Positions 25,959 to 35,436 of a stretch of 64,000 nucleotides of DNA are shown piece by piece; positions within the stretch are counted from its first letter, which is position 1; the number at the start of each line of letters is the position of its first letter. Both the position numbers and the translations under genes were made by a program. The stretch is from Psychrobacillus sp. INOP01 (GTDB lineage: Bacteria; Bacillota; Bacilli; Bacillales_A; Planococcaceae): positions 3,224,001 through 3,288,000 of the forward strand of contig NZ_CP073315.1 in NCBI RefSeq assembly GCF_018140925.1. Reading direction: 5' to 3'. Below the pieces are notes generated by a model. The model did not search any database, was not told the origin of the DNA, and saw only the letters and a list, made by a program, of their open reading frames with translations.

Positions 25959-26169
25959 AATATAGCACCTTTCTATTGTAACTTGACTCATATTTTAACA
26001 GAATAGAAGGATTACTTTAAGAGTAAAAGGTCTCTAGTTTTATTAAATATGGTAAAAAGACTATATAAATGAAACAAATGGAACATAGAATTCAAACCTT
26101 TACTTTGTTATGATTCTATTAGAATGAAAGGATGGTGTAAGCTCTTAATAAAATTGGAGCGTGTTAATT

Positions 26170-28416
26170 ATGAAAATAAAAGGTTTTAAGATTATTTTAA
26201 TGTTACTAGTACTTATGATTATGATGCCTCTACAAGGATTAGCTGCTCAAACAGTAAACAAAGATATGAAGTTATCCTCTGGAGTTCAGTACAAACAATA
26301 TACAAATACTGGGGCTAGAGTAAATTCTATTAATCATTTAGCTATTAATTTAAATGATGCTTATACAAAGGTAAACATTGGATTGCCAAAAGATTTTAGT
26401 AGTAAGGATACGACAACTAATATCGCAACAGGAGACTCCGTCGAAGGTAATCGAGTTGTTGGTGCAGTAAATGCAGCATTTTTCGACATGAGTGAGGGAT
26501 ACCCTCTGTTTTTAATCTCTCAGCAAAATGAAATATTAAATGGAGGAGTTCTATTAGACTCAACTACAGAATATTTCAACCAACCGATTGCTTTTGGTGT
26601 AACCGCTGACGGAAATGCCGAAATAGATCTTTATGATTTCGATATCAAGTTGAATTATGATAATTTGACCTATGATTTATCTGGTCTGAATAGAGAAAGA
26701 CGTGCAGATGAGGCAATTATTTTTACTCCACAAAATATAAAAACAACTACAGATTCAAATCAATATGGTATAGAAGTAGTTTTTGAATCCGATACAGCTA
26801 TCAATTCTACATACTATGGTCAGACAATAACTGGGAAAGTAAAAAGTACTCATATGGGCTCTACCGCAAAAGTGGCAATACCTAAGAATGGCTTTGTCCT
26901 ATCTTTCCATGGTCCAGAATGGCGTGCTATTGGAGATAAGATGAAGATAGGAGAAGAAGTATCAGTTGAATTTGATATTGACTCCAAGTGGAAAGATTCA
27001 CAGTTTATGCTAGCAAGTGGTCCTATGCTAGTGAAGGATGGAAAGAAACATGTTACGATGAATCTATCAAGTGCTAGAGCAACACAGGTCACTTCACGTA
27101 GTGCAATAGCAATTAGTAAAGACAAAAAGACAGTTCATCTTGTAACGGTAGATGGCGCAAATAAGAAAGGGATGAATATGTCCCAATTTGCTGATTACCT
27201 AGTTAGTCTTGGAGTTGACCGTGCGCTTAATCTCGATGGTGGTGGTTCAACGACTATGGGTATAAGAAACTATGGAAGTAATGCAGTCGTTCTAGCAAAT
27301 AACCCTTCCGCAGGATCTCAACGAAGAGTTTCAGCAATCTTAGAGGCAATCAGTACAGCTCCGACAAGTAAGCCAAGTTCTATCAATCTTACTCGTTCTA
27401 ATATTGGAACTATGTTAGTAGGTGCAACTTCATCCTATAAAATAAACTATATATTAGATGAATTTTACAATCCTATTACAGTTAGTTCTAGCAAGATAGT
27501 AAATGCGTCAGATAATAACTTAGTATCGTTCAATGGAACAAGCTTTACCGCTTTAAAGGAAGGTTCTGATAGAGTTCGTGTAAATTACGAAACTGCGTTC
27601 CAATCATTTCCTCTAACAATCGTTTCTGCACCAACTAATTTGACTATTAATGCTAGTGCGAAATCAGCAAATATTAATAGCAAGCTGACATTTACTGCAA
27701 ATGCAACGGATGCAGATAACAAGTCATTGATTTATTCGCCAGAACAGCTGAAATGGTCAGTTGAAGGTGGTATTGGTACTATAACATCAGCAGGAGTATT
27801 CACCGCTGGTAACCAAGCAGGAACAGGTAAAGTAGTTGCGCAGTTAGGTACAAAAAAAGTATCCGTCGGGATAGAAGTTAAATCAAACGTATCTTCAAAA
27901 TTTACTGATATCCTAAGTACAAATCCGTATATAACAGAGATTAACTATTTAACTAGTAAAGGTTATATAAATGGATACGAGGATGGAACATTTAAACCAA
28001 ATAATAATATCACTAGAGCAAATGCAGCTGTACTGATAAGTAGAGTAAAAGGCTTGAATTTAGACAAAATTACCGACCCGAATTTCAAAGATGTGCCAAA
28101 AACACATCCTTATTATAAAGAAATTGCTGCTATCGCAAATTTAAATATTGTAAATGGGAAAGAAAATGGATATTTTGACCCGAATGGTAAATTAACAAGA
28201 GCTCAAATGGCAAAAATATTAGTTAATGCATATAATCTTTCGGGAACAACAGATAAAAAATTTACAGATGTACCTAGTACACACTGGGCGGTTAATGATA
28301 TAAATACATTAACTGCAAGCGGAGTGACCACTGGTTTCAAGGATGGAACATATAAGCCGGAAAACCCTATTACTAGAATGCATTTCAGTGTATTTTTATA
28401 TAGAATAATTCAATAG
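26170..28416 (+). CDS. SLH-anchored phosphodiester glycosidase (NAGPA) family protein
   Basis: 748 residues from ATG 26170 (GGAG about 11 bases upstream; the GTG at 26161 lies too close to it). Signal peptide to about residue 29 (LQGLAAQ). The NAGPA domain covers about 70-400, with VGAVNAAFFDMSEGYP, MLASGPMLVKDGK and the signature LNLDGGGSTTM. A beta-sandwich linker (about 410-575, Big-like) and three SLH domains (about 580-748) follow. Family members remove sugars linked by phosphodiester bonds. On this wall the target could be teichoic-type glycan phosphodiesters or phospho-GlcNAc, but the substrate is not shown. Confidence 0.85.
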   Translation: MKIKGFKIILMLLVLMIMMPLQGLAAQTVNKDMKLSSGVQYKQYTNTGARVNSINHLAINLNDAYTKVNIGLPKDFSSKDTTTNIATGDSVEGNRVVGAVNAAFFDMSEGYPLFLISQQNEILNGGVLLDSTTEYFNQPIAFGVTADGNAEIDLYDFDIKLNYDNLTYDLSGLNRERRADEAIIFTPQNIKTTTDSNQYGIEVVFESDTAINSTYYGQTITGKVKSTHMGSTAKVAIPKNGFVLSFHGPEWRAIGDKMKIGEEVSVEFDIDSKWKDSQFMLASGPMLVKDGKKHVTMNLSSARATQVTSRSAIAISKDKKTVHLVTVDGANKKGMNMSQFADYLVSLGVDRALNLDGGGSTTMGIRNYGSNAVVLANNPSAGSQRRVSAILEAISTAPTSKPSSINLTRSNIGTMLVGATSSYKINYILDEFYNPITVSSSKIVNASDNNLVSFNGTSFTALKEGSDRVRVNYETAFQSFPLTIVSAPTNLTINASAKSANINSKLTFTANATDADNKSLIYSPEQLKWSVEGGIGTITSAGVFTAGNQAGTGKVVAQLGTKKVSVGIEVKSNVSSKFTDILSTNPYITEINYLTSKGYINGYEDGTFKPNNNITRANAAVLISRVKGLNLDKITDPNFKDVPKTHPYYKEIAAIANLNIVNGKENGYFDPNGKLTRAQMAKILVNAYNLSGTTDKKFTDVPSTHWAVNDINTLTASGVTTGFKDGTYKPENPITRMHFSVFLYRIIQ

Positions 28417-28417
28417 A

Positions 28418-28460
28418 TAATAAAAGCCTCTCCATCGTATGTGGCGAGGCTTTTATTATG
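28418..28460 (+). terminator. rho-independent terminator
   Basis: AATAAAAGCCTC and GAGGCTTTTATT form a 12-bp outer stem with further pairing inside. Confidence 0.85.
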
Positions 28461-28500
28461 TTATAATCAGATATTATAAAGACAAAAGGATGTTAAATAG

Positions 28501-29640
28501 ATGAAAATAGGGATTGTGGGGAACTATGGAAATAATAATAATGGGGATGAAGCAATTCTTTCAGGCATTCTCCAACAATTATTACATACTTTCCCTGTAC
28601 AAATAGAAGATATTACGGTTTTCAGTAACAATCCTCAACAAACTGTTAACCGATATGGCGTAAAAAGTTATCCTCTATATTATAAAAAAGGGAGGAATAT
28701 TAATACTTTTATACATACGTACAAAAAAAATAGGAAATATATTCAATCGCTAGATTTGTTGGTCATTGGCGGTGGTGGAATCCTTATGGACTTTTATAAA
28801 AGAGAGGCGCAATTGTTCGGAACTTATGCATTGATGGCCAAAAATATGAGTGTACCATACGTTGTATATGGCTGTGGTGCAGGTCCTATCCACACCTTCA
28901 TGGGAAAATGGAGCTTAAGATTTATGTGTGGGTTTGCCGATAGTATATCTGTCAGAGACCCACAATCGAAGCAGCTTTTAGAAAGTATTGGTGTCAAAAG
29001 ACCGATCACCATTATAGGAGATCCAGCTTTTACATTACAAACAACTTCGAAAGTTTATAATTCAACTCCAACTAGAATAGGAGTTTCTGCAGTGCCATTT
29101 TTCAATTCGAATTATTGGCCACAGGGCAGTGAATCTAAATACAAGGCATATATCAATAGCATGGCAAAAAATTTAGATAAACTGGCGGAGCATCATGAAG
29201 TTAAATTTACTTTTTTTGCAACTAAATTTCCTCAAGATGTGGATGCGACAAAACATATCATGAACTCTATGAAACACAAAGAGCAAGTGGAGATTATCGA
29301 TAGAAATTTAATGCCACAAGAAATACTTGAAATAGCGAATGCACAAGATATTGTTATTGGTACTAGATTACATTCACTTATACTTGCAACTGCAACAGCT
29401 ACACCAATCATTGCAGTCTCGTACCATAACAAAGTAAATGATTTTATGCATTTAGCAGGCTTAGAGGAGTTCTGTTTTAGTATGGATAGTATTGAACAGG
29501 ATGAGCTTATGTTCAACAATGCTTTTAGTAAGATGAAGAACGACTGGGATGAAACCATTGAAAATACAAAAAAACTTTCCTTTCATTTTAATGAAGAAGC
29601 ACAAAATGGGGTTTCACAATTTACGAAGGCAGTGAGATAA
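28501..29640 (+). CDS. csaB: polysaccharide pyruvyl transferase CsaB
   Basis: 379 residues, GT-B-like pyruvyl transferase. GNYGNNNNGDEAILSGIL at the N-terminus, DLLVIGGGGILMD (about 83-95), CGAGPIHTFMGK, and IVIGTRLHSLILATATATP (about 285-303) are typical. CsaB adds a pyruvate ketal to the secondary cell-wall polymer, the group that SLH domains bind. It is therefore the enzyme that makes the six SLH proteins nearby anchorable. ATG follows AAAGGATG. It is the first gene of a three-gene operon. Confidence 0.92.
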   Translation: MKIGIVGNYGNNNNGDEAILSGILQQLLHTFPVQIEDITVFSNNPQQTVNRYGVKSYPLYYKKGRNINTFIHTYKKNRKYIQSLDLLVIGGGGILMDFYKREAQLFGTYALMAKNMSVPYVVYGCGAGPIHTFMGKWSLRFMCGFADSISVRDPQSKQLLESIGVKRPITIIGDPAFTLQTTSKVYNSTPTRIGVSAVPFFNSNYWPQGSESKYKAYINSMAKNLDKLAEHHEVKFTFFATKFPQDVDATKHIMNSMKHKEQVEIIDRNLMPQEILEIANAQDIVIGTRLHSLILATATATPIIAVSYHNKVNDFMHLAGLEEFCFSMDSIEQDELMFNNAFSKMKNDWDETIENTKKLSFHFNEEAQNGVSQFTKAVR

Positions 29641-29641
29641 T

Positions 29642-30736
29642 ATGAAGAAAATTTTTGTCATTAGTAATATGTATCCTACCTCCAATCATCTATCTTATGG
29701 AATCTTCGTGAAAAACCAGGTTGAAGCTTTAAGAAAAGCTGGTATGAACGTTGAAATTGGGGTAAATACCGACCCATCAACGGGGATGAAAAACGCACTG
29801 AAGAAGTATGTTTTATGGGCTATGAAGGTAATGAAAAAAGGATTATTCCAAAAAGGGAGTATTTCTATTACGCATGCACATTATGTATTTCCATCAGGAG
29901 TCTTTTCATTATTGTTAAAAAAAATCTTTAAAATTCCCTATGTAGTAACTGCCCACGGCGGCGATATTGAAAAAATGGCAAAGAAAAACGCCACTATTCG
30001 AAAATGGACGACTCGGATTTTGCAAGAAAGCTCGCATGTCATTGCAGTTGGACCGATACTTGCAAAGCAAATAGAAGTAGATTTTCACATACCTAAAGAA
30101 AAAATTACTATTATGAGCATGGGTGTTAACCGAGAGGTTTTCAAAGAAGGCGATAAAAAGGATGCTAGAAAGATCTTAAATTTATCACCAGATGAATTCA
30201 TATTCTCTTTTGTAGGAAACGTTATTAAACAAAAAGGCGTGGAAGAATTACTTCAAGCTTTTGAACAGGTTCAATTGAATACAAGTAAGCGAGTAAAGCT
30301 AGCGATAATTGGCTCTCGTCGTGATGTATCCTTTATGGAAAAAATTGAACCGCTTTTAAATGATGATGTGCTATTAATTGATCCTGTCAAACAACGAGAC
30401 CTTGTAACATGGTTTCAAGCAAGTGATGTGTTTGTCCTACCTTCTCATATAGAAGGCTTTGGTTTAGTTGCTTTAGAGGCTATCGCATGTGGTACACCGG
30501 TTATCGCTACGGATGTTGGTGGACTGTCTGACCTTTTAGCAAACGACGCAGGTCATTTAGTGGAATCGCAAAATGTGAGTGCGTTGAAAGAGGAAATGTT
30601 AAAATCGCTGGAAGCTGAAAACTATTATAACCATGTGGCAACCAAGAAGGTATTATATACGCATGATGAAAAAAATATTATTAAAAATCTTATATTAATC
30701 TATGAGTCTGCCGTACAAAAAGGTATTAAACAGTGA
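29642..30736 (+). CDS. glycosyltransferase family 4
   Basis: 364 residues, GT-B fold. N-terminal acceptor domain (SNMYPTSNHLSYGIFVKNQV; THAHYVFPSG; VTAHGGDIEKM) and C-terminal donor domain with FSFVGNVIKQKGVEELLQAF, PSHIEGFGLVALEAIACG (EX7E motif) and TDVGGLSDLL. It starts one base after the csaB stop and overlaps the following flippase gene. It probably adds a sugar to the lipid-linked wall polymer that CsaB pyruvylates. Donor and acceptor are not predictable from sequence. Confidence 0.88.
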   Translation: MKKIFVISNMYPTSNHLSYGIFVKNQVEALRKAGMNVEIGVNTDPSTGMKNALKKYVLWAMKVMKKGLFQKGSISITHAHYVFPSGVFSLLLKKIFKIPYVVTAHGGDIEKMAKKNATIRKWTTRILQESSHVIAVGPILAKQIEVDFHIPKEKITIMSMGVNREVFKEGDKKDARKILNLSPDEFIFSFVGNVIKQKGVEELLQAFEQVQLNTSKRVKLAIIGSRRDVSFMEKIEPLLNDDVLLIDPVKQRDLVTWFQASDVFVLPSHIEGFGLVALEAIACGTPVIATDVGGLSDLLANDAGHLVESQNVSALKEEMLKSLEAENYYNHVATKKVLYTHDEKNIIKNLILIYESAVQKGIKQ

Positions 30737-32265
30737 ATACATTTTTAAAAATTGTTGGAGCAGTAGCTGTTATTAATATAATTGCTAGGTTGTTTGGTTT
30801 TTTAAGAGAAATGATTATTGGATATCAGTACGGTACAAGTTATATGGCAGATAGTATTTTCACAGCATATACACTTCCAAATTTCCTCTATTTAGTTATT
30901 GGTGGTGCCTTTACAACTGCGTTTATATCCATTTACAATCAAAACAAAACGGATCAAGGATTATTTGTAAAGCAGGCATTTACTACTGTAGTTACGACAA
31001 TACTGGTTATCACTTTACTAATGTTAGTGGCAACGGAACCAATCTTGAATTTATTCTTCGAAGAAATGACTGATGAGGAACGAAGGCTCGCTACGAGTTT
31101 GTTTTATTGGATGATGCCTTCGACGATTTTCTTAGTCTTATCTACTTGGTTTAGTGGACTGTTAAATGTAAACGGCAAGTTTCATTTATCTAGTTTCTCC
31201 ATTCTTTTATACAATGCAGCATTTTTGATCATTTCAGTTGTCTGTTCTTATTGGATTGGACCCATCGCGTATGGAATTGGTGCTTTAGTTAGTGCAATTA
31301 TGATGGTTGGATTCCTTATAATCGGGTATAGAAAGCTGGAGAAGTATCCAATTGGTATATCGTTTCAACAAACCTGGACAACAAAACAACTTTGGCAGCT
31401 TGCACTTCCAATTATGCTTGGTGGAGCAACTATTCAATTTTATGCACTCATTCAACGTATATTTTCAGCAACACTTTCAGACGGGTTTGTTTCGGCAGTA
31501 AATTATGCGACGAAGCTTACTCAATTTCCGCAAGCAATATTAATGACAGCAGTTACGACAGTTATTTATCCAATGCTGAGTAAAAAAGTTGGGGAAAAAG
31601 ATGATAATGCCATAAAAAGCATATATACAACAGGGCTTAGATATTTAGTTATGCTTTTAATCCCTGTTACGATCTTTTCATTTTTCTATGCTGAAAACCT
31701 AATTCAGGTCATATTCGAATACGGAAAGTTCGATGAAGCCTCTACTACGATTACTACGCCGATTTTAAAAGTATTTTTATTAACGATGTTTTTCTTAGCG
31801 GCAAATACGTATGTGACGAGATTCTATTATGCAAAAGGGAACTCAGTTACACCAGTAGTATTTAGTATTATTAATGTCTTTGTCATTAACATTTGTGTGA
31901 TTTATTTATTCATCGATTCCATTGGTGCAATGGCAATTGCATGGGGTACATCAATTTCCTCCGTTATTAATTTCATAATGTTATCTATATATGCTAGTAG
32001 AAAATATCAATTATCATTTTTTAATAAATGGAATAATGGTATAGGAAAGATATTCATAGCAATCTTATTAGTGGGAGTAGTTACATATTTATCAAGTGAA
32101 TTTATTCTATTATCTTCTAAGTGGTTAACATTTTTGGCAGGATTGAGTATATTTGGAGTCAGTTATGTGTGTTTCTTCCTATTGCTTAAAGTGAATGAAG
32201 CAAATATAATTTGGATGAAACTAAATAGCAGTATAAAACGTTTAATAAATAGAAAAAATAAATGA
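30733..32265 (+). CDS. MurJ/MviN-family lipid-linked sugar flippase (2)
   Basis: 510 residues, about 14 membrane segments. VVGAVAVINIIARLFGFLREM... type N-terminus with FLREMIIGYQYGTSYMADSI, GGAFTTAFISIYN, and NYATKLTQFPQAILMTAVTTV. GTG start overlaps the glycosyltransferase stop (GTGA), with AAAAAGG upstream. In an operon with csaB and a glycosyltransferase it most likely translocates the pyruvylated repeat unit or its precursor across the membrane. It is distantly similar to the gene at 20011, so this strain has two specialised flippases close together. Confidence 0.87.
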   Translation: MNTFLKIVGAVAVINIIARLFGFLREMIIGYQYGTSYMADSIFTAYTLPNFLYLVIGGAFTTAFISIYNQNKTDQGLFVKQAFTTVVTTILVITLLMLVATEPILNLFFEEMTDEERRLATSLFYWMMPSTIFLVLSTWFSGLLNVNGKFHLSSFSILLYNAAFLIISVVCSYWIGPIAYGIGALVSAIMMVGFLIIGYRKLEKYPIGISFQQTWTTKQLWQLALPIMLGGATIQFYALIQRIFSATLSDGFVSAVNYATKLTQFPQAILMTAVTTVIYPMLSKKVGEKDDNAIKSIYTTGLRYLVMLLIPVTIFSFFYAENLIQVIFEYGKFDEASTTITTPILKVFLLTMFFLAANTYVTRFYYAKGNSVTPVVFSIINVFVINICVIYLFIDSIGAMAIAWGTSISSVINFIMLSIYASRKYQLSFFNKWNNGIGKIFIAILLVGVVTYLSSEFILLSSKWLTFLAGLSIFGVSYVCFFLLLKVNEANIIWMKLNSSIKRLINRKNK

Positions 32266-32346
32266 TACGAAGTTAATATCCATGATATAATGTATTGGAT
32301 TTGACTATAACTATTACTATTACAGATTTAGATGAGGAGGAGAGAC

Positions 32347-33396
32347 ATGCTTGCCTTTACACTTGTGTTGGCATTTGTCGCATCCGTACTATTTACACCA
32401 CTTGTAAAAAAATTAGCGTTTCGAGTTGGCGCAGTAGATAAACCAAACTATAGAAAAGTCCATGCTAAAATTATGCCAAGACTTGGTGGACTAGCTATCT
32501 TTTTGTCCTTTGTCGTCGCTTTTGTCGTATATAGACCAGATGGCCAACATGACAAAGCAATGTTACTTGGAGCGTTAATCATTATCATTACAGGTGCTTT
32601 AGATGATATGTTTGAGATTACTGCAAAAGCAAAATTACTTGGGCAGCTTCTAGCAGCCGCAAGTGTTGCCATATATGGTGGCCTTCAAATTGAGTTTATA
32701 ACCATACCATTTATAGACTATCAATTACAATTTGGTTATTTCGCAATCCCTCTTACTATTTTGTGGATTATTGCAATCACAAATGCAATAAATTTAATCG
32801 ATGGTTTAGATGGTTTAGCAGCAGGTGTTTCTACGATAGCACTTTTAACACTATCAGGAATGGCTATTATAATGGGAACTCCATTCGTTGCAGCAATGGC
32901 GGCTATACTAGCTGCTAGCACATTAGGTTTCTTAGTATTTAACTTTTACCCAGCGAAGATATTCATGGGAGACACGGGTGCATTATTCCTTGGATACATG
33001 ATATCAGTGCTCGCATTACTTGGATTTAAAGGGATAACAATGTTTGCCTTGATCATTCCTATTATCATGCTTGGTGTGCCTATTTCGGATACATTCTTCG
33101 CGATTGTTCGAAGATATCGTTCAAAACAGCCATTAATGGCTCCAGATAAATCTCATTTACATCATTGTTTATTGAATGCAGGATTTACGCATCGTCAAAC
33201 AGTGCTAATTATTTATTCGATAGCAGCTATGTTTGGAATCGCAGCATTGATATTCTCACAAGCAACGATGTGGGGAGCAATCCTACTACTAGTTATCATG
33301 CTTGTAGCAATAGAGTTGTTTGTAGAAGCAATTGGTTTAGCAGGGAAGAATTATAGACCACTCATTAATTTAGTGAAAACAATAGGTAAATCATGA
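32347..33396 (+). CDS. tagO: undecaprenyl-phosphate GlcNAc-1-phosphate transferase
   Basis: 349 residues, about 11 membrane segments, WecA/TagO branch of the MraY superfamily. Active-site motifs: ITGALDDMFEI (DD near 80), NLIDGLDGLAAG (about 149-160), FMGDTGALFLGY (about 206-217) and the HLHHCLL histidines. It transfers GlcNAc-1-phosphate to undecaprenyl phosphate, the first step of wall teichoic/secondary polymer synthesis. ATG 32347 is the start because AGGAGGAG lies upstream; a frame-matched ATG 15 bases earlier would place that site inside the gene. It opens the conserved tagO-LCP-yvyE-degSU order. Confidence 0.92.
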   Translation: MLAFTLVLAFVASVLFTPLVKKLAFRVGAVDKPNYRKVHAKIMPRLGGLAIFLSFVVAFVVYRPDGQHDKAMLLGALIIIITGALDDMFEITAKAKLLGQLLAAASVAIYGGLQIEFITIPFIDYQLQFGYFAIPLTILWIIAITNAINLIDGLDGLAAGVSTIALLTLSGMAIIMGTPFVAAMAAILAASTLGFLVFNFYPAKIFMGDTGALFLGYMISVLALLGFKGITMFALIIPIIMLGVPISDTFFAIVRRYRSKQPLMAPDKSHLHHCLLNAGFTHRQTVLIIYSIAAMFGIAALIFSQATMWGAILLLVIMLVAIELFVEAIGLAGKNYRPLINLVKTIGKS

Positions 33397-33401
33397 AAAA
33401 A

Positions 33402-33441
33402 TAGCCTTTCATTCTAGTATATAGAATGAAAGGCTATTTTT
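33402..33441 (+). terminator. rho-independent terminator
   Basis: AAATAGCCTTTCATTCT and AGAATGAAAGGCTATTTTT form a 17-bp stem; ends tagO. Confidence 0.88.
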
Positions 33442-33466
33442 GTTTTTACCTCCACAATATTGTAAA

Positions 33467-33503
33467 AGGAGCTATGAAGAAAATTCTTCATAGCTCCTTT
33501 ATG
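33467..33503 (-). terminator. terminator hairpin of LCP gene
   Basis: AAAGGAGCTATGAAGA and TCTTCATAGCTCCTTT form a 16-bp stem over AAAT. On the minus strand it is followed by TTTTACAAT, a weak T run. Confidence 0.65.
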
Positions 33504-34547
33504 TTATTGACGATCATCTGCTGCGTAATTACTATCTGTATCCGAGATGTTATCTGAAATATTGCTTGTTTCCGGTTGTAATCCAAGGTGACTTTTCAGA
33601 ATATCTCTAGTTTCATCTAGGCTTTCTTCTTCTAGCTTCCAATAATATGTCCCTGTAGACATATCATCATAACCGTCCAGTGTTAGGGTATCGATTTGTG
33701 GAATACCTCCTTTTATGTACTCAAAGAAGGATTTCATTTCATCGAATGTTAAATCTGTCTTCATATTATCTCCTACAGCTTCAATCACATCACCATATTT
33801 AGTAAAAGAAGAAGCTGAACTAGCTTTCTTGATGATCGAAGAAAGTATCATTTGTTGACGTTTACCTCGTTCGATATCATTATCAAGTTTTCGAGTTCTT
33901 GCTAAAGCTAATGCTTCTCGACCGTTAAGTTCCTGTAACCCAGGCTCTAATTGTACAGTTCGTTGATCGTTCTCATCTTTTTCTAATAACTTATATGGAA
34001 CCTCAGCTTCGATTCCACCTAAAGCATCTATTACATCTATAAATGCATCAAAATTCATCTTCACATAATAATCTACTGGCACCTCTAGTAAATCTTCGAC
34101 TGTTTCTATTGAAGCTCTAGTTCCACCATAGGCATGAGCATGTGTGATTTTATCTTTATACCCAACTTCATCAATATAAACATATGAGTCACGTGGGATA
34201 CTTACTAATTTTACAGATTTGGATTTATTATTTAAGGTCGCAAGCATCAATGCATCAGAACGGCTATTTGTGTCACCTTGACCACGCTGTTCACTATCGT
34301 CAATTCCTACAAAGAGAACAGAAATATTATCATTTATAGGTTCGACCTTCTCGTCACGCAATGGAGGTTTTACACGATCAACAACTTCGAAAGCATTGTC
34401 CGCAGCGGTCTCGGCCTTTTTGGTTAAGTAAGCTGCATAGGTAGTTAAAGAAATAAGTAACGACGCAACTATTATCAATGAAACAGTTAATATTTTACGC
34501 TTTTTACTACTTTTCTTTTTCTCCTTTTTATATGATCTTCTATTCAT
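33504..34547 (-). CDS. LCP-family wall polymer ligase (2)
   Basis: 347 residues: basic cytoplasmic N-terminus (KKEKKKSSKKRK), one membrane segment (about 19-40) and an LCP domain (about 75-260) with VLFVGIDDSEQRGQGDTNSR, SIPRDSYVYID, HAHAYGG and LARTRKLDNDIERGKRQQM. The acidic Ser/Asp-rich tail (ISDNISDTDSNYAADD) is unusual. It attaches wall polymer to peptidoglycan and lies next to tagO, which starts that polymer. This matches the B. subtilis tagO-tagV neighbourhood. It has an ECF-sigma promoter. Confidence 0.92.
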   Translation of the reverse strand: MNRRSYKKEKKKSSKKRKILTVSLIIVASLLISLTTYAAYLTKKAETAADNAFEVVDRVKPPLRDEKVEPINDNISVLFVGIDDSEQRGQGDTNSRSDALMLATLNNKSKSVKLVSIPRDSYVYIDEVGYKDKITHAHAYGGTRASIETVEDLLEVPVDYYVKMNFDAFIDVIDALGGIEAEVPYKLLEKDENDQRTVQLEPGLQELNGREALALARTRKLDNDIERGKRQQMILSSIIKKASSASSFTKYGDVIEAVGDNMKTDLTFDEMKSFFEYIKGGIPQIDTLTLDGYDDMSTGTYYWKLEEESLDETRDILKSHLGLQPETSNISDNISDTDSNYAADDRQ

Positions 34548-34583
34548 TTTTTAATCTCCCTTTATTCTAGATAACTCTCATAG

Positions 34584-34609
34584 GACGAAGAATCGACAAA
34601 ATAGTTTCA
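34584..34609 (-). promoter_or_regulatory. ECF sigma factor promoter (SigM/SigX/SigW type)
   Basis: On the minus strand TGAAAC (34604-34609), 16 bases, then CGTC (34584-34587) followed by CTA. This matches the ECF consensus TGAAAC-N16-CGTCta of Bacillus envelope-stress sigma factors. It lies about 40 bp before the LCP gene start. Confidence 0.72.
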
Positions 34610-34659
34610 TTAAATTTGCCATGTCCTTTATTATACTATGGATTTGATAATAGGTAAAT

Positions 34660-35295
34660 TTAATTCATCACAAATTCTAGAAACTCTTTTTCGACAAGCT
34701 CTATTTTCGCTTGCCCATTAGTGATCTCGGCCATCCAGTTAATAAAGGTTGGTTCTTCATTTGCTTTCGTAAAGACTAGAACTTCTACAAGATCTGCATA
34801 ATTTATTTCCTTTAAAGGATAGACAGAGTTACGTACTTCATTTTCTACTTTTCCTAGCCAAGTATAGTCGATAGAAACCTTCAGGAGATGATGCAGTTTA
34901 CGTTTCACTACTTTTGCAGCATCTATTCCTTCCGTAGTAGCTTTCCCGTAAGCACGGATAAGTCCACCTCCGCCGAGTTTGATGCCACCGAAATAACGAG
35001 TGACGACAACAACTGTATCTTGAAGTCCTTGCTTTTTGAGCACCTCAAGCATTGGTACTCCCGCAGTTCCACTTGGTTCACCGTCATCGTTTGCCTTTTG
35101 TATATTGTCATGCTCCCCAATAATGTATGCTGAGCAGTTGTGATTAGCACTTTTATGCTTTTCTTTGATATTATTGATAAAATCTTGTGCTTGTTCTTCA
35201 GTTTCGGCTCGATTCACGTAAGTAATGAAACGTGATTTCTGAATGATGATTTCGCTCTCCCCATTGCCTTGTACAGTATGGTAATCTTTTCTCAT
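34660..35295 (-). CDS. yvyE: YigZ/YvyE family (IMPACT) protein
   Basis: 211 residues. IMPACT domain (about 18-125) with KSRFITYVNRAETEEQA, SAYIIGEHDNIQKANDDGEP, GTAGVPMLEVL and TRYFGGIKLGGGGLIRAYG, then a C-terminal DUF1949-type ferredoxin-like domain. The gene is conserved next to degS in Bacillus. Its function is poorly defined; the family is linked to translation and peptide metabolism. It is divergent from degS. AGGAGGGG lies before the ATG. Confidence 0.92.
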   Translation of the reverse strand: MRKDYHTVQGNGESEIIIQKSRFITYVNRAETEEQAQDFINNIKEKHKSANHNCSAYIIGEHDNIQKANDDGEPSGTAGVPMLEVLKKQGLQDTVVVVTRYFGGIKLGGGGLIRAYGKATTEGIDAAKVVKRKLHHLLKVSIDYTWLGKVENEVRNSVYPLKEINYADLVEVLVFTKANEEPTFINWMAEITNGQAKIELVEKEFLEFVMN

Positions 35296-35436
35296 GGATA
35301 TATTTCCCCTCCTGATTCTATTGAAACATAGTTGTAAAGTAATTTTAATTTATTTTTAGTCACTTAGTGCTATAATAGGATTTGTCATCATTATTGAATG
35401 AGGACTCATTTGGACGCATAAAGGAGAAAAAAACAG

